Shown piece after piece: positions 32,603 to 44,080 of a stretch of DNA of 64,000 nt. Made by a program: the position numbers and the translations under genes. Numbering within the stretch: the stretch's first letter is position 1; each line of letters opens with the position of its first letter. The notes beneath the pieces were generated by a model, which was not told where the DNA came from, did not search any database, and worked only from the letters and a program-made list of their open reading frames with translations. Origin of the DNA: Locusta migratoria (taxonomy: Eukaryota; Arthropoda; Insecta; Orthoptera; Acrididae); the NCBI GenBank assembly GCA_026315105.1, contig CM048753.1:72292047-72356046 (forward strand), in the 5' to 3' direction.

Positions 32603-33832
32603 GTGGCTTTGCCACACAGCTACTCCGAACGGCTGAAATCAAGGGAAAACTACAGCCGTTACCTTTCCCGAGGACATGCAGCTCTACTGTATGAACATAT
32701 GATGATGGCATCCTCTCGGGTAAAATATTCCGGAGGTAAAATAGTCCCCCATTCGGATCTCCGGGCGGGGACTACTCAGGAGGATGTGATCATCAGGAAA
32801 GACAATATGGCATTCTACGGGTCGGAGCATGGAATGTTAGATCCCTTAATAGAGTAGGAAAATTAGAAAATTTAAAAAAGGAAATGGATAGGTTGAAGTT
32901 AGATATAGTGGGTTATTAGTGAAGTTCGGTGGCAGGATGAACAGGATTTCTGGTCAAGTGAGTACAGGATTATAAATACAAAATCTATTGGGGGTATCAC
33001 AGGAGTAGGATTAATAATGAATAAGAAAATAGGAATGCGGGTAAACTACTATGACCAGCACAGCGATCGCATTATCATTGTCAAGATAGATACGAAGCCA
33101 ACACCGACAACAGTAGTACAGGTTTATATGCCAACTAGCTCTGCCGATGATGAGGAAATCGAAGAAATACATGAGGAGCTAAAGGAAATTATTCAGACAA
33201 TTAAGGGAGAGGAAAACTTAATTGTTATGGGAGACTGGAATTCGGTAGTAGGACAAGGAAGGGAAGGGAAGATTGTAGGTGAATATGGTCTGGGCAAAAG
33301 GAATGAAAGAGGAAGCCGCCTGGCAGAATTTTGCGCAGAACATGATTTAGTTATAACAAACACCTGGTTCAAGAATCACAAAAGAAGGTTGTATATGTGG
33401 AAGAGACCAGGAGACACCGGGAGATACCAGATAGATTTTATAATGGTAAGACATAGATTTCGGAACCAGGTTTTACAGTGTAAGACATACCCAGGGGCAG
33501 ATATAGACTCTGACCATAACTTGTTGGTTATGAACTGTAGGCTGAAACTGAAGAAACTACAAAAAGGTAGGAAAATAAGGAGATGGGACCTGGATAAATT
33601 GAAGGAACCTGAGGTTCTTAAGAATTTCCGAGGGAGCTTTAGGCAACAATTGACAGAAACAAGGGAAAATAAAACAGTAGAAGAGGAATGGGTAAAATTG
33701 AGAGATGAAATAGTGAAGGTAGCAGAGGACAAAATAGGTAGGAAGGCAAGACCTACAAAAAATGCTTGGATATCACAGGAGATACTAAATTTAATCGATG
33801 AAAGCAGAAAATATAAAAAATGCAGTAAATGA
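32603..33832 (+). pseudogene. RTE copy F, endonuclease
   Basis: The leader frame 32603-32857 covers MALPHSYSERLKSRENYSRY to VIIRKDN, then shifts by one base. The endonuclease start (WNVRSLNR, ISEVRWQ) is split by a second indel. From 33017 one frame runs 271 residues: MNKKIGMRVNYYDQHSDRI, VVQVYMPTSSADD, LIVMGDWNSVVGQGREGK, GRYQIDFIMVRHRF and DIDSDHNLLVMN, so the Asp-Asn, Asp and SDH catalytic motifs are all present. It ends at a frameshift in an A run at about 33805. Confidence 0.88.
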
Positions 33833-35647
33833 AACAGGCAAAATAGAGTACAGACGACTAAGAAATGAGATTGACAGGAAGTGCAAAATGGCTAAGCAGG
33901 AGTGGCTAGAAGGCAAATGCAAGGATGTAGAAGAATGTATAAATAGGGGAAAAATAGATACAGCCTACAGGAAAATAAAAGAAACATTTGGAGATAAGAA
34001 AAACAGCTCTATGAATATCAAGTACACGGATGGAAAACCAGTTCTCAGCAAAGAAGGGAAAGCTGAAAGGTGGAAAGAGTATATAGAGGGGCTCTACAAA
34101 GGAAATGAACTTCGAGACAATATTGTAGGAAGGGAAGAGGATATAGATGAAGATGAAATAGGAGATACTGTACTGAGAGAAGAATTTGACAGAGCCCTGA
34201 AAGACCTAAGTCGAAACAAGGCCCCTGTAGTAGATGATATTCCCTCAGAGCTATTGAAGTCTCTGGGAGAACAAGCCATGACAAACCTGTTTCACCTGGT
34301 GTGTAAAATGTATGAGACAGTCGAAGTACCCTCAGACTTTAAGAAAAATGTTATAATCCCCATTCCAAAGAAAGCAGGTGCAGACAGGTGTGAAAAATAC
34401 AGAACCATAAGTATAATAAGTCATGGTTGCAAAATATTAACACGAATTATATACAGAAGGATGGAAAAGCTGGTAGAAGCCGACCTCGGGGAAGATCAGT
34501 TTGGGTTCAGGAGAAATGTAGTAACACGGGAGGCAATACTCACTTTACGGCTTGGAAAGATAGATTAAGAAAAGGCAAACCTACATTTCTAGCTTTTGTA
34601 GATCTGGAGAAGGCTTTTGACAACGTTGACTGGAATAAACTCTTTCAAGTTCTGAAGCAAGCAGGAGTAAAATATAGGGAGCGTAAGGTTATTTACAACT
34701 TGTACAAAAACCAGACAGCGGTTGTCAGAGTTGAAGGGCATGAAAGGGATGCAGTGGTTGGGAAGGGAGTGAGACAGGGTTGTAGCCTTTCTCCAATGTT
34801 ATTCAATTTGTACATTGAACAAGCTATAAAGGAAAGCAAGGAGAAATTTGGTGAAGGAATAAAAGTTCAGGGGGAAGAATTAAAAACATTGCGTTTTGCC
34901 GACGACATAGTAATTCTGTTGGATACAGCAAAGGACCTGGAAGAGCAGTTAAACGGAATGGACAGTGTGCTGAAAGGTGCATATAAGATGAACATTAATA
35001 AGAGCAAAACTAGGGTAATGGAGTGCAGTGTAAGAAAATCAGGTGATGCTGAAGGAATTAGATTGGGTAACGAAGCAATAAAGGAGGTAGATGAGTTTTG
35101 TTACTTGGGCAGTGAAATAACAATTGATGGTCGCAGTAGAGAGGATATAAAATGCAGAATGGCAATGGGTAGAAAAGCGTTTTTGAAAAAGAGAAATTTG
35201 TTAACATCGAATATTGATTTAAGCCTAAGGAAGTCCTTTCTGAGGACAATTGTATGGAGTGTTGCCTTGTATGGGAGTGAGACATGGATGATAAACAGTG
35301 CGGACAGGAAGAGGAGTGAGGCTTTTGAAATATGGTGCTACAGAAGAATGCTGAAGATTAGGTGGGAGGATCGCGTAACTAATGAGGAGGTACTGAACAG
35401 AATTGGGGAGAAAAGAAATTTCTGGCATACGTTGACTAAAAGAAGGGATAGATTGGTGGGACACATTTTTAGACATCAAGGAATTGTGAATTTAGCATTA
35501 GAGGGAAGTGTTTGGGGTAAAAATCGCAGAGGAAGACCAAGAGATGGATACAGTAAGCAGATTCAGACAGATGTAGGTTGCCGTTCTTATGTGGAGATGA
35601 AGAGGCTTGCTCAGGATAGGGTATTGTGGAGAGCTGCATCAAACTAG
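33798..35647 (+). pseudogene. RTE copy F, reverse transcriptase and C-terminus
   Basis: Two frames: 33798-34568 (linker, VVDDIPSELLKSLGEQ, FKKNVIIPIPKKAG, DQFGFRRNVVTREA) and 34427-35647, whose first ~45 residues are out of frame. A deletion near 34550 separates them. The second frame gives FVDLEKAFDNVDW, GVRQGCSLSPMLFNLY, LRFADDIVILLDT, then the C-terminal blocks ending VEMKRLAQDRVLWRAASN. All catalytic motifs are kept. Confidence 0.92.
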
Positions 35648-37002
35648 TCTCCGGACTGAAGACCACAACACATGAGGTTGTGGCCACAGCGCAGTTATTC
35701 GTATTTAAATAATTCGTATTCTCTGGCAGCTACTATGCCCATCAGATCATTTATATTGATAGAAAATAACAACGGTCCTATCACACTCCCCTGGGGCACG
35801 CCTGACGATACACTCGTCTCTGATGAACACTCGCAGTCGAGAACAATGTAATGTGTCCTATTACTTAGGAAGTCTTCCAGACAGTCACAAACCTGTGAAC
35901 CTATTTGTTGATATAATTAGGCCAATTAGTCGTTAAATGCAGCGAGGGCATTGCAAATTACAAAATACGCACTACATTCTGAACGTACGCCGGACGAGGT
36001 TGTGGCAACAGCGCAGTAACACATATTTGAATAATTCGTATTCCCTGCCGGCTATTTTGTCCATCAGATCATTTATATAGATAGAAAATAATAGCTGTCC
36101 TATTACACTCCCCTGGGGCACGCCTCATGATACACTCGTCTCTGATGAAAACACGACGTAGAGAACAACGTACTGTGTTTTATTACTAAGGAAATTTCCA
36201 GCCAGACACAAATCTGTGAAACTATTTGTTGACACAATTATGTCACTTAGTCGTTAAATGCAGCGAGGGTATTGCAAGTTACATAATCCGCACTATATTC
36301 TGAACGTACGCTATATGAGGTTGTGGCAACAGCGCAGTTACACATATTTGAATAATTCGTATTTCCTGCCGGCTACTCTGTACATCAGATCATTTATATA
36401 GATAGAAAATAATAGCGGTCCTAGCACACTGCCCTGGGGCACGCCTGACGATTCACTCGTCTCTGATGAACACTCGCCATCGAGAACAACGTACTGTGTT
36501 CTTTTACTTAGGAAGTCTTCCAGTCAGTCACTAATTTTTGAACCTATTTCTTGATGTAATTACGTCAGTCGTTAAGTGCAGTGACGGTAATGCAAGTTAC
36601 TCTGAACGTATGCTGTACGAGGTCGTGGCAACATCGCAGTTACGTGTATTTAAATAATTCGTATTCTCTGCCGGCTACTCTGTCGATCAGATCATTTATA
36701 TAGATAGAAAATAATAGCGGTCCTAGCACACTCCCGTGGAGCACGCCTGACGATACACTCGTCTGTGATGAACACTCGCTGTGGAGAACAAAGTAATACC
36801 GTTCTATTACTTAGGAAGTCTTCCAGCAAGTTACAAATATGTGAACCTATTTGTTGATTTAATTAGGTCAGTTAGTCGTCAAATACAGCGAGGGTATTGC
36901 AAGTTACAAAATCCGCACTACATTCTGAACGTACGCCGTACGAGGTCGTGGCAACATTGCAGTTACTCGTATTTAAATAATTCGTATTCTCTGCCGGCTA
37001 CT

Positions 37003-37359
37003 TAACCTGTAGCTACAGCAGCCGTTCGCCTGCGAGATGAGTCATGAATTCTTCAGCCGCCCCGAGCGATTCGGCGCGACGTGACAAAAGCAAAGAGCTT
37101 CCCGCTAAGAACGGCGCGCCCTAAGAGAGGCGGCGGCGCAGAGATAACACTGCGAGATGAGGCGCCGTGAATTATGCATCGTTGCTTTATATTCAGCGGT
37201 GCGCCAGCGGTTCCAGAGATCTTAACTGCTGCCAGCTAGACGGCTAATGGAGGTCTCTGGCGAAGGACTCGCCACAGCTGCTCTGTATTCATAACTAGCT
37301 GAAAAGCCACGACGCCCGGCTACTTATCTGTTCCAGTCTGAAGTCAGTCCATCTCCAGT
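37003..37359. other. G+C-rich non-coding patch
   Basis: CpG-rich relative to its surroundings, with CTGCGAGATGAG occurring twice ~110 bp apart, one overlapping an AP-1-like TGAGTCA. ACTAGCTGAAAAGCC near 37296 resembles an inverted Helitron end. No gene is assigned. Confidence 0.4.
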
Positions 37360-37496
37360 TGACTTTTCCCTTGCACCTTCTCTTTCCTTGTCCACCTCCT
37401 CCCCTCTTGTTCATCACCCATCTCGCTGTTTATCTCCTTCTACCACTCTCTCTGCCCATCTCCAACTTCTCCTTTCTCTATCAGTCACCATCTCTT

Positions 37497-38365
37497 GGGC
37501 CGGAGTATACGGGGTGCAGCCAAGACTGGAGGGCGTCATCTCTCTAGGGAAACTGGCCTCAGTATTCCAGGCCGAAATCACTGCCATCAGGGCGTGTGTG
37601 GAGGAGAATTTGCGTAGGTGCTACAAAGATCGTAGCATCTATATCTATTCAGACAGCCAGGCAGCCCTGAGATCACTGGCAGCTCCTGCAACAAGGTCTA
37701 AAATTGTTGCAGAATGTCACAGGGTTCTGGTGGAGCTAGGGGAAAGCAATAGAGTAGACCTATTGTGGGTCCCTGGCCACTCGGGGATCAGTGGCAACGA
37801 ACATACCAACAGATTAGCCAGAATGGGGCAGAGACTCCATTTATTGGACCGGAACCTGTCCTGACAATCACCGACGCAATGCTCAAATTGGAGCTACGTA
37901 ACTGGCTCACTCTATAAACAAAAACATGGCAAGCTAATGATACCAAATCCATGTTTTAAAAGAAGCTCTGCAATCCTGGGCCTGAACAGGAGAGAGATTA
38001 GACTCATGGTTGGATTGCTGACAGGCCATGGGAATTTGAAATAACACCTACATAAAATGGGAATAATGAAGAGGACCCTAAATGTAGGATCTGTGATGAC
38101 GGTGATGAAACTGTATCACATCTGATCTTCGAATGCCTTGCATTGGAGAGTAAAAGGCACAGAACATTTTGGACAACCAGACCCGAAGAAATTGTGTCTA
38201 ATAAAGAACTGGTGAAGGGACTCCTTGCACTGTTCGAGGACATTGGTTGACTTTACTAGATATACAGGGAGCGATACCGCACAATAAACTTAGTTTCGGT
38301 GCGGGCAGTGGCGGGTTGAACCAAGACTGTTTTGGCTTCCCTGACAAAATCAATCAATCAGTCAA
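37497..38365 (+). pseudogene. 5'-truncated LINE with RNase H domain
   Basis: TCACCATCTCTT is repeated at 37485-37496 and 38366-38377, and the tail is (CAAT)n. The coding part resembles the RNase H domain of I/R1/LOA-type LINEs: FQAEITAIRAC (Glu), YIYSDSQAALRSL (Asp), LLWVPGHSGISGNE and then HTNRLAR, where the usual D of ADxLA is N. The first catalytic Asp is cut off by the 5' truncation. The last ~500 bp are decayed tail. Confidence 0.87.
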
Positions 38366-38429
38366 TCACCATCTCTTTGTCAACTCCTCCTCGACCACCT
38401 CAATCTATTGACTCAGATATCTATAGCAA

Positions 38430-39046
38430 AGGAAGATTATTGAAAATTTTTAGATGTAAATATTGAGGAGGGGTTGAACTGGAAAAAAACACATTTAATA
38501 TCTGCTAAAACGTTTGAGTTCAGCAACTTATGCTATTAGGGTAATTGCAAATTTTGGTGATATACATCTCAGAAAGTTAGCTTACTATGCCTATTTTCAT
38601 TCACTGCTTCCGTATGGCATCATTTTCTGGGCGTACTTCATCATTGAGCAAAAAAGTATTCATTGCACAAAAGCGTCTGATCAGAATAATTACCAGAGCC
38701 CATCCAAGATCATCCTGCAGACACTTATTTAAAGAGCTAGGGACCTTCACAGTAGCTTCGTAGTATATATATTCACTTATGAAATTTGTTATTACCAGTC
38801 CCACCGAATTCAAAATCAATAGCAGTGTTCGTAGCTCCAACAGTAGGAGAAAGAATGATCTTCACTATTCAAGGTTAAATCTAGCTTTGGCACAGAAAGG
38901 GGTGAATTATGCTGCCACAAGTCTTTGGCCACCCACCAAACAGCATCAAAAGCCTGACAGATAGCCAACTAGCATTTAAAAATAAATTAAAAGAATTTCT
39001 GAATGGAAACTCCTTCTACACTATAGATGAATTTTTTAGATATAAA
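38430..39046 (+). pseudogene. Jockey-like LINE C-terminal fragment
   Basis: Three short frames give YYAYFHSLLPYGIIFW, FVITSPTEFKINSSVRSSNS, LALAQKGVNYAATSLW, NSIKSLTDSQLAFKNKLKEF and FYTIDEFF. This is the C-terminus of the family at 27501-28318, broken by several frameshifts. A Helitron-like element starts at its right end. Confidence 0.8.
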
Positions 39047-40322
39047 CTAGCTGAAAACCCGGCGTTGCCCAGGTATTTATTTATTTATTCCTACCCTTCT
39101 CTCTCTGTCCATCTTCTTTTTTCTAAAAATATGTTATCTTTATCGGAGAACATATAAGAAATAACGCTGTCTTGGATAATGTACAAAAGTATAAGCGCAT
39201 TATTCATACAAAGAAAGACAGAAGTCAAAACACAAATGACATATAAAATTCGCACGATCTCATATTTATTCAATTATATGTGGTACAATTGTATAATTTT
39301 TCAGGTATGCATTCATTTGTATAAGTGCTGCATGTCTGTAAAATTTCTTGGGAATACAATTGGTGTTAAAGAAGTAATAGATTACTACTTGGTGAGTGAT
39401 AGGGCGGTTTTCTATGAACGTTACTGTTTTATGTGCTCATACCTCATGAACTACAGGTCGCAGTGTGCTACAATTTCGGAGGCACATTCAACGATCCGTG
39501 TGTACATTGCCTATAAACTTTCCTGCGGCTACAATTTGTAGTGTAGAAATTATAAATAGTAATGTCATACCGAAAGCCGTAGTTTTAGTCCATGAACAGC
39601 GGAACGTTACTGTTTATGTGCTCATATTTCATGAACTACGTGTCGGAATGTGATACAATTCAGAAGCTACATTCAACTATATATGTGTATACTGTCTGTA
39701 AAATTTCCTGTCGCTCCATTTTGTAGTGTTCAAATTATAAATTGTAACGATATACAGAGAGCCGTAGTTTTACTCCATAAACAGCGGAAAAGTAGTAAGC
39801 GAGAAACTTTTTTCCTTTCATCATTTTACTATGGTTGCCAGCGAGAAAAAGTTTAATAAGGTTTTGAAATTATGTTTAAAGTTTGTTGCAAGTCGCTAAG
39901 TACTGTCATTCTCCTACCGTGTATTTCGAAAGTCTCGCCGCATTATATGGCATTATTTGCGATTTCTATTGTTTATGACGTAATGTCTTTTAAACCATGT
40001 GCCGTTTGTGATTCTTAACCATGCAGCAATTGTTACCTCATGGTAAGGAATGTGTGTACCAAATTTGGTTGAAATCGGTCTAATGGTTTAGGAGAAAATG
40101 AGCAGCATTGTCGCAAAATGCAGCAGTTTTTCGCGCACCTCATGGTTTATGACGTCATATCTCGTGAACTATAAATCGTATGTGATTCTTACACTTACGG
40201 CGACCGTCCTCATGGATTGAATCTTACGTGTACAAAATTTCATAAAGATTGGAACAAAACTGTAGATTTGTATCCAACACGTACAAACATATTGACACTC
40301 TGCTTTATATATTAGTCTATGA
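39047..40322 (-). mobile_element. Helitron-like non-autonomous element, 1.28 kb
   Basis: The left end ACTAGCTGAAAACCCGGCG (minus-strand 3' terminus CGCCGGGTTTTCAGCTAGT) fits a Helitron end. The other end on the minus strand reads TCATAGACTAATATATAAAG, a typical Helitron 5' start. Two copies of a ~190-bp unit (TATGTGCTCATA-CTCATGAACTAC, AGCCGTAGTTTTA) lie at about 39405 and 39590. No Rep/helicase is present. Short frames at 39179-39856 are inside these repeats. Confidence 0.68.
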
Positions 40323-40560
40323 ATAACTGGACATCATCCTAACAACCCTAATCCATTCCAATCCCCTCTCCTCGTAGATCCAACGCCCTCTTCCCCCACC
40401 CTTTCCCTGTCCCATGCCCCACTTGGTCTACCCCTCTCTCCCATCCATGGACTCCTTATGCACCTATTTCCCCTTTCCCCTCCTTTCCTCTCCCCTTCAC
40501 CTCCCCCACCATCCCTCTCCCACTTTCCGTTCTCTCCCCCCCCCCCCCTGCAGGGCCCAC
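40323..40560. other. Pyrimidine-rich tract
   Basis: Almost pure C/T strand ending CTCCCCCCCCCCCCC. A similar but shorter tract lies at 37360-37480. Confidence 0.75.
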
Positions 40561-40764
40561 AGCGCTACGGTTTTAATGTGTGCATCTTCGTCAGTGTTGT
40601 GTCGCACATCTACTAACGGTATTTTTTTTTTTAACTTGATGTGACCTTCACATGAAGTACAAGTGTCACCAGCGTATTTTATTCAGTGTCTCCGTTTTAT
40701 TTGTCGCTACCATTGCTCCTGTCCATCCATGTGATTTTGTGCCCCTGTGGACAACTTGTGACAT

Positions 40765-41525
40765 TACAGATACAGGGGGAAGCTGATTGTTGGTGCGAAA
40801 ATTGGCAATTGACAATAAATAAAGAAAAGTGTGAAGTAATACACATGACCACTAAAAAAAATCCACTGAACTTCAATTACGCGATAAATCAGTCAAACCT
40901 TAAGGTCGTAAATTCTACCAAATACCTAGGAGTTACAATTACGAACAACTTTGACTGGAGAGAACACATAGAAAGTATTGTGGGGAAGGCGAATCAAAGG
41001 TTACGTTTCATTGGCAGACCGCTTCGAAGATGCACCAGCTCACCAGCTCCACCAAAGAGACTGCCTACATCACACTTGTGAGTCCTCTCCTGGAGTACTG
41101 TTGCCCCTTGTGGGACCCTCACCAGGTGGGACTGACGGAAGACATTGAGAAGGTTCAGAGAAGGGCAGCTCGTTTTGTTTTATCACGTTACGCGGGGGAA
41201 AGCGTCACGGAAATGTTGCACGAATTGGGGTGGAAATCATTAAAAGAAAGACGTTATTCATTGCGGCGTGATCTGTTTGCGAAGTTTCAATCACCGACTT
41301 TTAATTATGAATGTGAAAATATTTTGCTAGCACCCACCTACTTAGGGAGACATGACCATCCCAATAAAATAAGAGAAATCAGGTCGAAAAAGGAACGATT
41401 TAGGTGTTCTTTCTTCCCGCGCGCTATTAGAGAATGGAACGGTAGAGAAAAGTTATGAAAGTGGTTAATGAACCCTCTGCCAGGCACTTGAATGTGATTT
41501 GCAGAGTATCTATGTAGATGTAATG
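40765..41525 (+). pseudogene. Jockey/CR1-group LINE fragment K2
   Basis: Same family as K1. Frame 40686-41081 carries WCENWQLTINKEKCEVIHM and STKYLGVTITNNFDW-REH; the adjacent frame 41030-41458 carries TAYITLVSPLLEYCCPLWD, IEKVQRRAARFVLSRY, MLHELGWKSLKERR and LAPTYLGRHDHPNKIREI, ending AIREWNGREKL. One frameshift near 41050 separates them. The 3' end GAGTATCTATGTAGATGTAA is the expected terminus of the family. The copy is 5'-truncated, without FADD. Confidence 0.88.
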
Positions 41526-41533
41526 ATTGTTTC

Positions 41534-42019
41534 TGTGGTGTCGCACAAGTCCAAAGTGCGCACCACCTACTTTCGCCGCGCGCCGCCATGCACGCACGGC
41601 GCGGCGTTCTTACGACGTCAGCCACGAGCGCCCTCTGCTGCAACTCCGCTCGTGGCCACCACTGAACGACATCGTTCACTTGGGACTGAGATAGGAACCA
41701 GTTAACACTTCGGAATCAGATAGGCACCAGTGAAGACTTGGCTATCGGATAGGCACTAGGCAGGCCTCTAGCTCAACTATGTATCAGCATTCTGCAGTAC
41801 TGAGCTATGTAAAAGTTAAGTATTGTATAAATTCTGTGCAATATATATCTCGTTCTAATTTACTCTAGTGTTTCTAGTTTCTGCTGTCCCACTGGCTGCT
41901 CACCTTCGTACCTGCACCAGCGTGCATCCTTTATTCCTGTGTCGGTCACTTTCTACTCGGCCACCGACACCTACGACGGAAACGAGACACAAAAGCGGCG
42001 ACGAGGCTGGGACACAAAA
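41534..42019 (+). mobile_element. LTR-like unit, copy 1 (486 bp)
   Basis: Begins TGTGGTGTCGCAC and ends GGGACACAAAA, with GTTTC on both sides (41529-41533 and 42020-42024). Near the 3' end CGGCGACGAGGCTGGGA (41996-42012) is close to the complement of the 3' end of tRNA-Ser(GCT) with CCA. A (CA)-ended LTR could stop at 41991, just before this. No gag or pol is present. Nearly identical to 56130-56613. Confidence 0.72.
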
Positions 42020-42024
42020 GTTTC

Positions 42025-42551
42025 CATGTGAAAGGCAGGTTTTGCCAGGATGTTGGCTTCCCCAGCCGGACAGCTAACAGTTTGGATCTGGTGAATGGAA
42101 TACAGCAGGTAGTCAGGGTTTCCCTAATGTGCTAGGAAAGAAAAAGCGATTATCTTGAATGAGCGAAAGCGGCTAACCCAGATTGCAACTCAAATACAAT
42201 ACAGCTACACACATTATTCCAAAAACCATATAAAATCAGGGAATGATCAGATGGGAAATAGAATTATATGAATGGATTCAGGAGACTTGCGAGAAGCAAA
42301 CGCCGTAATTACAATTTGAATATCCCTTACAGATAAAAAGCCGATAAATTTCAGTAATATAGTAATAATGTTATATGACTTATATTTACAATAATTGATA
42401 TGTATTGTTTATCAGTAACAATTTATGAAGCAAATGGGCAGCATTGCACCACTCTACCTATCTTAAAAGACGTACCACATTATTTCCGTATTCTTTCAAT
42501 AAATTTTATTTTAGTCTCCTGTTCTGATTTTCGTTGAGGTAATAATATTCT
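42025..42551. other. No recognised gene
   Basis: A/T-rich, with no coding pattern or repeat that I recognise. Confidence 0.5.
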
Positions 42552-42799
42552 TCCAGAATGAAACTTCACTCTGCAGCGGAGTGTGCGCTGATATGAAACT
42601 TCCTGGCAAGCGCACTACCGACTGTGCTATCCCGACACGACTCACGATGCCGCCTCACAACTTTACTTCCACCAGTACCTCGCCTTTCGCGAAAGGCAAA
42701 GGTCCCAGGTTCGAGTCCCGGTTCCGGCACACAATTTTAATCTGCCAGGAAGTTTCATATCAGCGCACACTCCGCTGCAGAGTGAAGTTTCATTCTGGA
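42552..42799. repeat. Palindromic S2 element with perfect 57-bp arms
   Basis: The left arm 42552-42608 (TCCAGAATGAAACTTCACTC to CTTCCTGGCA) and the right arm 42743-42799 are exact reverse complements. The loop holds pieces of the tRNA-like body: minus-strand CGACACGACTCACGATG, then plus-strand GGTTCGAGTCCCGG. Confidence 0.93.
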
Positions 42800-43058
42800 A
42801 ACATCCCTTAGGCCGTGGCTAAGCCATGTCTCCACCATATCCTTTGTTCCAGGAGTGCTAGTCTTGCGTGTTTGCAGGAGAGCTTCTGTGAAGTTTGGAA
42901 AGTAGGAGGCGAGGTACTGGCGGAAGTAAAGTTGTGAGGTGGCATCGTGAGTCGTGTCGGGATAGCACAGTCGGTAGTGCGCTTGCCCGCGAAAGGCAAA
43001 GATCCCAGGTTCGAGTCCCGGTTCCGGCACACAATTTTAATCGGCCAGGAAGTTTCAA
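42800..43058 (+). mobile_element. S2 element with tRNA-like cloverleaf
   Basis: Continues from the palindrome: GTGGCTAAGCCATGTCTCC, GTGAAGTTTGGAAAGTAGGA, then the tRNA-like domain 42957-43029. In that domain GTCGGGA pairs with TTCCGGC and GCAC with GTGC; the anticodon stem is TTGCC/GGCAA; GGTTCGAGTCC is a box B. Position 33 is G, not T, and the same module recurs at 60973-61236, so it is a repeat and not a tRNA gene. Confidence 0.82.
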
Positions 43059-43146
43059 TAATATTCTTGTTTCAGAACATAGATTCCACCACACAAACAC
43101 AAAACATGAACCCACCAAAGCGCATTACATTTATACATGTATTTTT

Positions 43147-44080
43147 TTATCTCTGTATAAAAAAGGAAGTATCCCAATTGACTGACTGACTGACTGGCTC
43201 GCCATCGCCCAGCCCAAACCACTGAAGATAGAAACTTGAAATTTGTGGAGGTTGTTGATCTTACTCTGTAGGCGTCATTTGAGAAGCGATTTTTCGATAT
43301 TCCGTCCGTAAGGGGGTGAAATAGGGGATGAAACGTTTTTTTGAAAATAGGTAGCTATTTAGGCAATTTTGAAGCTAGAACTACAAAATTTCGTATTTTA
43401 ATTCATCGTTCGAATTTAAAGACATGCGTTTCGGCATTTTTTTGAAATTCGACAAATAAGGGTGTAAAATAGGTGACGCAAAAATTGATTTTCAAAAATA
43501 TGTTGCTGTTAACTCAAATTTTAAGCTATAACTACGAAACTTCGGATACGGAATCTTGGTCAGGATTAAAAATTCATGATTTTTAGTATTTTTGGAAATT
43601 CAACAAGTAAGAGGGTTAAATAGAGGATCAAAAATTCTTTTTGAAAACACGTTGCTATTGATACAATTTTGAAGCTAGAGCTTCAAGAATTGATATTTGT
43701 ATAGTTGGTTGGACGTTAAAAAATACGTGTTTCGGTATTTTTGGAAATTCAACCATCAACGGGTTTAAATTGGAGAGGGGGTGTTTCTTCGAAAATATGT
43801 TGCTATTTAGGCAATTTTGAAGTTAGAACTACAAATTTTCGGATTTGGATTCGGGGTTAGAATTTAAAAGACACGTGTTTCGGCATTTTTGAAATTCAAC
43901 CAATAAGGGGGTTAAATAGAGGACGCAAAAAATTGATTTTAAAAAATATGTTGCTGATAACTCAAATTTCAAGCTATAACTACGAAACTTAAGATATGGA
44001 TTCTTCATCAGGATAAAAATAAACAACTGGTGCAGACCAACCAGCCTACGCATGCGAAGCAGCGGTGGTTCAGCGAGTAT
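43147..44080. repeat. Degenerate tandem ~130-150-bp repeats in a Helitron-like element
   Basis: About five units, each carrying TTTTGAAGCTAGAACTACAA, TTTCGGNATTTTTGAAATTC and AAGGGGGTTAAATAGAGGA-type blocks. They start after a (GACT)n run at 43180. The right end GCATGCGAAGCAGCGGTGG then TTCAGCGAGT resembles Helitron ends, although CTAG is not present. Confidence 0.65.

Larger units (their letters stand above)
32388..35670 (+). mobile_element. RTE copy F, full-length-like, inserted in the tandem array
   Basis: From CACTCCCATGAACCACAGAC to the tail CTGAAGACCACAACA. ATGAGGTTGTG occurs immediately before the 5' end and after the tail, an 11-bp TSD within the array unit. This is the best reference copy in the window. 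It is inactive through frameshifts near 32810, 32910, 33805 and 34550. Confidence 0.92.
31797..37002. repeat. ~320-bp tandem array derived partly from a LINE reverse transcriptase
   Basis: Units start at TCTGTCCATCAGATCATTTA or close variants near 31797, 32119, 35734, 36057, 36377 and 36679, with a partial unit ending near 37002. The spacing is 302-332 bp once the RTE insert is discounted. About 190 bp of each unit is minus-strand reverse transcriptase sequence (DGECSSETSV-SGVPQGSVIGPLL-INDLMD). The other ~130 bp (GTATTGCAAGTTACAAAATC, TATTTAAATAATTCGTATTC) is not LINE coding sequence. Confidence 0.87.

Noticed and set aside
31797..37002. CRISPR-like or host-defence array
   Set aside because: The units are long, divergent and built from reverse transcriptase sequence. 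There are no short identical repeats with unique spacers, and the genome is animal.
37388..37550. N-terminal part of the 158-residue RNase H frame
   Set aside because: The LINE begins at 37497, shown by the TSD. Residues encoded upstream come from the pyrimidine tract.
41499..42077. Short frames across the LTR-like unit
   Set aside because: They follow the repeat copy at 56130-56613, where the frames differ, so they are not conserved coding sequence.
42957..43029. Cloverleaf-like sequence as a real tRNA gene
   Set aside because: Repeated at 60973-61236 within the same element, with G at position 33, so it is a SINE module.
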